Source of the DNA: Lasioglossum baleicum
Taxonomy: Eukaryota; Arthropoda; Insecta; Hymenoptera; Halictidae
Assembly (NCBI RefSeq): GCF_051020765.1
Contig: NW_027469222.1
Span: 186,001 to 250,000, forward strand
Direction of reading: 5' to 3'
Length of the DNA: 64,000 nucleotides
Below, one piece after another: positions 59,515 through 64,000 of this stretch; position 1 is the stretch's first letter; each line of letters starts with the position of its first letter. The notes below the pieces were generated by a model. The model ran no database searches, was not told the DNA's origin, and worked only from the letters and a program-made list of their open reading frames with translations. Position numbers and translations under genes: made by a program.

Positions 59515-62153
59515 GTGTTATGCGTTATGTGTTATGCGTTGTGCTTTACGGGTTATGCGATATGCGTTATGCGTTATGACTTTTTCATTGAACGTTATGC
59601 GTTATGCGTTATGCGTTATGCGTTATGCGTTATGCGTTATGCGTTATGCGTTATGCGTTATGCGTTATGCGTTATGCGTTATGCGTTATGCGTTATGCGT
59701 TATGCGTTATGCGTTATGCGTTATGCGTTATGCGTTATGCGTTATGCGTTATGCGTTATGCGTTATGCGTTATGCGGTATGCGTTATGCGTTATGCGTTA
59801 TGCGTTATGCGTTATGCGTTATGCGTTATGCGTTATGCGTTATGCGTTATGCGTTATGCGTTATGCGTTATGCGTTATGCGTTATGCGTTATGCGTTATG
59901 CGTTATGCGTTATGCGTTATGCGTTATGCGTTATGCGTTATGCGTTATGCGTTATGCGTTATGCGTTATGCGTTATGCGTTATGCGTTATGCGTTATGCG
60001 TTATGCGTTATGCGTTATGCGTTATGCGTTATGCGTTATGCGTTATGCGTTATGCGTTATGCGTTATGCGTTATGCGTTATGCGTTATGCGTTATGCGTT
60101 ATGCGTTATGCGTTATGCGTTATGCGTTATGCGTTATGCGTTATGCGTTATGCGTTATGCGTTATGCGTTATGCGTTATGCGTTATGCGTTATGCGTTAT
60201 GCGTTATGCGTTATGCGTTATGCGTTATGCGTTATGCGTTACGCGTTACGCGTTACGCGTTACGCGTTACGCGTTATGCGTTAAGCGTTATGCGTTATGC
60301 GTTATGCGTTATGCGTTATGCGTTATGCGTTATGCGTTATGCGTTATGCGTTATGCGTTATGCGTTATGCGTTATGCGTTATGCGTTATGCGTTATGCGT
60401 TATGCGTTATGCGTTATGCGTTATGCGTTATGCGTTATGCGTTATGCGTTATGCGTTATGCGTTATGCGTTATGCGTTATGCGTTATGCGTTATGCGTTA
60501 TGCGTTATGCGTTATGCGTTATGCGTTATGCGTTATGCGTTATGCGTTATGCGTTATGCGTTATGCGTTATGCGTTATGCGTTATGCGTTATGCGTTATG
60601 CGTTATGCGTTATGCGTTATGCGTTATGCGTTATGCGTTATGCGTTATGCGTTATGCGTTATGCGTTATGCGTTATGCGTTATGCGTTATGCGTTATGCG
60701 TTATGCGTTATGCGTTATGCGTTATGCGTTATGCGTTATGCGTTATGCGTTATGCGTTATGCGTTATGCGTTATGCGTTATGCGTTATGCGTTATGCGTT
60801 ATGCGTTATGCGTTATGCGTTATGCGTTATGCGTTATGCGTTATGCGTTATGCGTTATGCGTTATGCGTTATGCGTTATGCGTTATGCGTTATGCGTTAT
60901 GCGTTATGCGTTATGCGTTATGCGTTATGCGTTATGCGTTATGCGTTATGTGTTATGCGTTATGTGTTATGCGTTGTGCTTTACGGGTTATGCGATATGC
61001 GTTATGCGTTATGACTTTTTCATTGAACGTTATGCGTTATGCGTTATGCGTTATGCGTTATGCGTTATGCGTTATGCGTTATGCGTTATGCGTTATGCGT
61101 TATGCGTTATGCGTTATGCGTTATGCGTTATGCGTTATGCGTTATGCGTTATGCGTTATGCGTTATGCGTTATGCGTTATGCGTTATGCGTTATGCGTTA
61201 TGCGTTATGCGTTATGCGTTATGCGTTATGCGTTATGCGTTATGCGTTATGCGTTATGCGTTATGCGTTATGCGTTATGCGTTATGCGGTATGCGTTATG
61301 CGTTATGCGTTATGCGTTATGCGTTATGCGTTATGCGTTATGCGTTATGCGTTATGCGTTATGCGTTATGCGTTATGCGTTATGCGTTATGCGTTATGCG
61401 TTATGCGTTATGCGTTATGCGTTATGCGTTATGCGTTACGCGTTACGCGTTATGCGTTATGCGTTAAGCGTTATACGTTATGCGATATGCGTTATGCGTT
61501 ATGTGTTATGCGTTATGCGTTATGCGTTATGCGTTATGCGTTATGCGTTATGCGTTATGCGTTATGTGTTATGCGTTATGTGTTATGCGTTGTGCTTTAC
61601 GGGTTATGCGATATGCGTTATGCGTTATGACTTTTTCATTGAACGTTATGCGTTATGCGTTATGCGTTATGCGTTATGCGTTATGCGTTATGCGTTATGC
61701 GTTATGCGTTATGCGTTATGCGTTATGCGTTATGCGTTATGCGTTATGCGTTATGCGTTATGCCTTATGCGTTATGCGTTATGCGTTATGCGTTATGCGT
61801 TATGCGTTATGCGTTATGCGTTATGCGTTATGCGTTATGCACCATGCGTTATCCGTTATGCGTTATCCGTTATGCGTTATGCGTTATGCGTTATGCGTTA
61901 TGCGTTATGCGTTATGCGTTATGCGTTATGCGTTATGCGTTATGCGTCATGCGTCATGCGTCATGCGTCATGCGTTATGCGTTATGCGTTATGCGTTATG
62001 CGTTATGCGTTATGCGTTATGCGTTATGCGTTATGCGTTATGCGTTATGCGTTATGCGTTATGCGTTATGCGTTATGCGTTATGCGTTATGCGTTATGCG
62101 TTATGCGTTATGCGTTATGCGTTATGCGTTATGCGTTATGCGTTATGCGTTAT
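59515..62153 (+). repeat. 2,639-bp super-repeat, copy 2
   Basis: D-c 59579, vGGT 59774, long array, five vTAC 60236-60270 with vTAA ending 60284 but no vACG or vGAT after it, pure run of 95 units, D-c 61014, vGGT 61286, vTAC pair 61433, vTAA ending 61467, D-c 61630, vCCT 61762, K 61839-61971, array. The left half differs from copy 1: an L remnant takes the place of a K module. The right half is landmark-identical. Confidence 0.9.
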
Positions 62154-64000
62154 GCGTTATGCGTTATGCGTTATGCGTTATGCGTTATGCGTTATGCGTT
62201 ATGCGTTATGCGTTATGCGTTATGCGTTATGCGTTATGCGTTATGCGTTATGCGTTATGCGTTATGCGTTATGCGTTATGCGTTATGCGTTATGCGTTAT
62301 GCGTTATGCGTTATGCGTTATGCGTTATGCGTTATGCGTTATGCGTTATGCGTTATGCGTTACGCGTTACGCGTTACGCGTTACGCGTTACGCGTTATGC
62401 GTTAAGCGTTATACGTTATGCGATATGCGATATGCGTTATGCGTTATGTGTTATGCGTTATGCGTTATGCGTTATGCGTTATGCGTTATGCGTTATGCGT
62501 TATGCGTTATGCGTTATGCGTTATGCGTTATGCGTTATGCGTTATGCGTTATGCGTTATGCGTTATGCGTTATGCGTTATGCGTTATGCGTTATGCGTTA
62601 TGTGTTATGCGTTATGTGTTATGCGTTGTGCTTTACGGGTTATGCGATATGCGTTATGACTTTTTCATTGAACGTTATGCGTTATGCGTTATGCGTTATG
62701 CGTTATGCGTTATGCGTTATGCGTTATGCGTTATGCGTTATGCGTTATGCGTTATGCGTTATGCGTTATGCGTTATGCGTTATGCGTTATGCGTTATGCG
62801 TTATGCGTTATGCGTTATGCGTTATGCGTTATGCGTTATGCGTTATGCGTTATGCGTTATGCGGTATGCGTTATGCGTTATGCGTTATGCGTTATGCGTT
62901 ATGCGTTATGCGTTATGCGTTATGCGTTATGCGTTATGCGTTATGCGTTATGCGTTATGCGTTATGCGTTATGCGTTATGCGTTATGCGTTATGCGTTAT
63001 GCGTTATGCGTTATGCGTTATGCGTTATGCGTTATGCGTTATGTGTTATGCGTTATGTGTTATGCGTTGTGCTTTACGGGTTATGCGATATGCGTTATGC
63101 GTTATGACTTTTTCATTGAACGTTATGCGTTATGCGTTATGCGTTATGCGTTATGCGTTATGCGTTATGCGTTATGCGTTATGCGTTATGCGTTATGCGT
63201 TATGCGTTATGCGTTTTGCGTTATGCGTTATGCGTTATGCGTTATGCGTTATGCGTTATGCGTTATGCGTTATGCGTTATGCGTTATGCGTTATGCGTTA
63301 TGCGTTATGCGTTATGCGTTATGCGTTATGCGTTATGCGTTATGCGTTATGCGTTATGCGTTATGCGTTATGCGTTATGCGTTATGCGTTATGCGTTATG
63401 CGTTAAGCGTTATACGTTATGCGATATGCGTTATGCGTTATGCGTTATGCGTTATGCGTTATGCGTTATGCGTTATGCGTTATGCGTTATGCGTTATGCG
63501 TTATGCGTTATGCGTTATGCGTTATGCGTTATGCGTTATGCGTTATGCGTTATGCGTTATGCGTTATGCGTTATGCGTTATGCGTTATGCGTTATGCGTT
63601 ATGCGTTATGCGTTATGCGTTATGCGTTATGCGTTATGCGTTATGCGTTATGCGTTATGCGTTATGCGTTATGCGTTATGCGTTATGCGTTATGCGTTAT
63701 GCGTTATGCGTTATGCGTTATGCGTTATGCGTTATGCACCATGCGTTATCCGTTATGCGTTATCCGTTATGCGTTATGCGTTATGCGTTATGCGTTATGC
63801 GTTATGCGTTATGCGTTATGCGTTATGCGTTATGCGTTATGCGTTATGCGTCATGCGTCATGCGTCATGCGTCATGCGTTATGCGTTATGCGTTATGCGT
63901 TATGCGTTATGCGTTATGCGTTATGCGTTATGCGTTATGCGTTATGCGTTATGCGTTATGCGTTATGCGTTATGCGTTATGCGTTATGCGTTATGCGTTA
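62154..64000 (+). repeat. Right end of window: L, two D-c boxes, K
   Basis: Pure run, five vTAC 62357-62391 with vTAA ending 62405, vACG-vGAT-vGAT-vGTG, short D box (62659; one canonical unit missing between vGAT and GACTTTT), vGGT near 62,862, D-c 63107, a single GCGTTTT near 63,212, vTAA near 63,400 with vACG-vGAT, pure run, K 63736-63875, then canonical units to the cut edge. Confidence 0.88.

Larger units (their letters stand above)
1..64000 (+). repeat. GCGTTAT heptamer satellite array, spans the whole window and continues past both ends
   Basis: The sequence is a head-to-tail array of GCGTTAT from the first to the last base. Unit starts checked along the window (for example 1, 2892, 7141, 14043, 30003, 45004, 60005, 63960) all equal 1 modulo 7. 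Any insertions or deletions are therefore whole units, or cancel exactly. No ATAACGC (inverted) stretch was seen. The unit is an alternating pyrimidine-purine heptamer when read as TATGCGT. There is no gene: the three + frames all read MRYALCV repeats and the - strand is stop-saturated. Known heptamer satellites (such as AAACTAC in the Drosophila virilis group) show that such short units can form large heterochromatic blocks. I do not recognise this unit. Both edges are arbitrary cuts inside the array. Confidence 0.99.

Noticed and set aside
1..64000. Telomere repeat
   Set aside because: The unit is not TTTAGGG, TTAGGG or another G-run telomere motif I know. Higher-order modules and many variants are typical of internal satellite.
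1..64000. CRISPR array
   Set aside because: There are no unique spacers between repeats; the heptamers abut directly.
1..64000. Bacterial phase-variation repeat or DNA uptake sequence
   Set aside because: Phase-variable heptamer tracts are tens of units inside a gene, not thousands, and the unit is not an uptake sequence I recognise.
1..64000. Pure sequencing or assembly artefact
   Set aside because: Ordered modules with lineage-specific variants, chimeras and nested duplications are hard to create by polymerase slippage or mis-assembly. Exact copy numbers may still be wrong in the pure runs.

Overview
The whole 64,000-base window is one satellite DNA array. Its unit is the heptamer GCGTTAT (G+C 43%, one CpG per unit), about 9,140 units, all in the same orientation. 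The 7-bp register is constant: every unit start I checked, from position 1 to 63,960, falls at position 1 modulo 7. I see no protein-coding gene, tRNA, rRNA, transposon or CRISPR array. Long open frames exist on the + strand only because GCGTTAT has no stop codon in any of the three frames. All three read the same heptapeptide, MRYALCV. The - strand has TAA in every frame about every 21 bases. An array this long with higher-order structure suggests heterochromatic (pericentromeric, centromeric or subtelomeric) DNA of a eukaryote. I do not recognise the unit as a named satellite and cannot name the organism.

The array is not uniform. Variant heptamers are arranged in recurring modules. Codes used below: vTAC=GCGTTAC, vTAA=GCGTTAA, vTAG=GCGTTAG, vGAT=GCGATAT, vACG=ACGTTAT, vGTG=GTGTTAT, vCCG=CCGTTAT, vTCG=TCGTTAT, vGGG=GGGTTAT, vGGC=GGGCTAT, vCCT=GCCTTAT, vCCA=GCGCCAT, vACC=GCACCAT, vTCA=GCGTCAT, vTGA=GCGTGAT, vTCT=GCGTTCT, vCTT=GCTTTAT, vGGT=GCGGTAT, vCAT=GCATTAT, vGTA=GCGTAAT. 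Modules: D = ten-unit box around GACTTTTTCATTGAAC (47 copies). E = paired box with GAGC endings (6 copies). F = vGAT..vGGC box (8). G = GAGCTAT..GAGTTAT block (6). J = vGAT/vTCG block. H = vCCT-vCCA head plus core. K = vACC head plus a vTCA run. L = vTAC run plus vTAA, vACG, vGAT, vGAT.

Layout. 1-11,494: H/D super-repeats of about 1.4-1.7 kb, with an 0.8-kb E tandem pair inserted at 7.1 kb. 11,495-16,016: four E/D super-repeats of about 0.9-1.4 kb. 16,017-27,601: an island made of F, G and J modules, with some H copies and no D box at all. 27,602-36,183: H/D super-repeats again, now mixed with a second D subfamily and L modules, about 2.6 kb per unit. 36,184-64,000: D/K/L arrays in which vCCA is completely replaced by vACC. 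The vTAC run grows from 3 to 5-6 copies right of about 53.9 kb, and a 2,639-bp unit repeats near the end.

The picture is of local amplification in whole heptamer steps. Tandem and dispersed duplications of 616, 798, 1,078, 1,246, 2,639 and 5,460 bp, chimeric junctions and whole-unit deletions are all visible. The most interesting candidate element is the D box. It carries the perfect odd dyad TTCA-T-TGAA, is the only strongly non-heptamer sequence in the array, and is kept almost unchanged in 47 places. That pattern would suit a protein-binding site that organises or maintains the satellite (inference).
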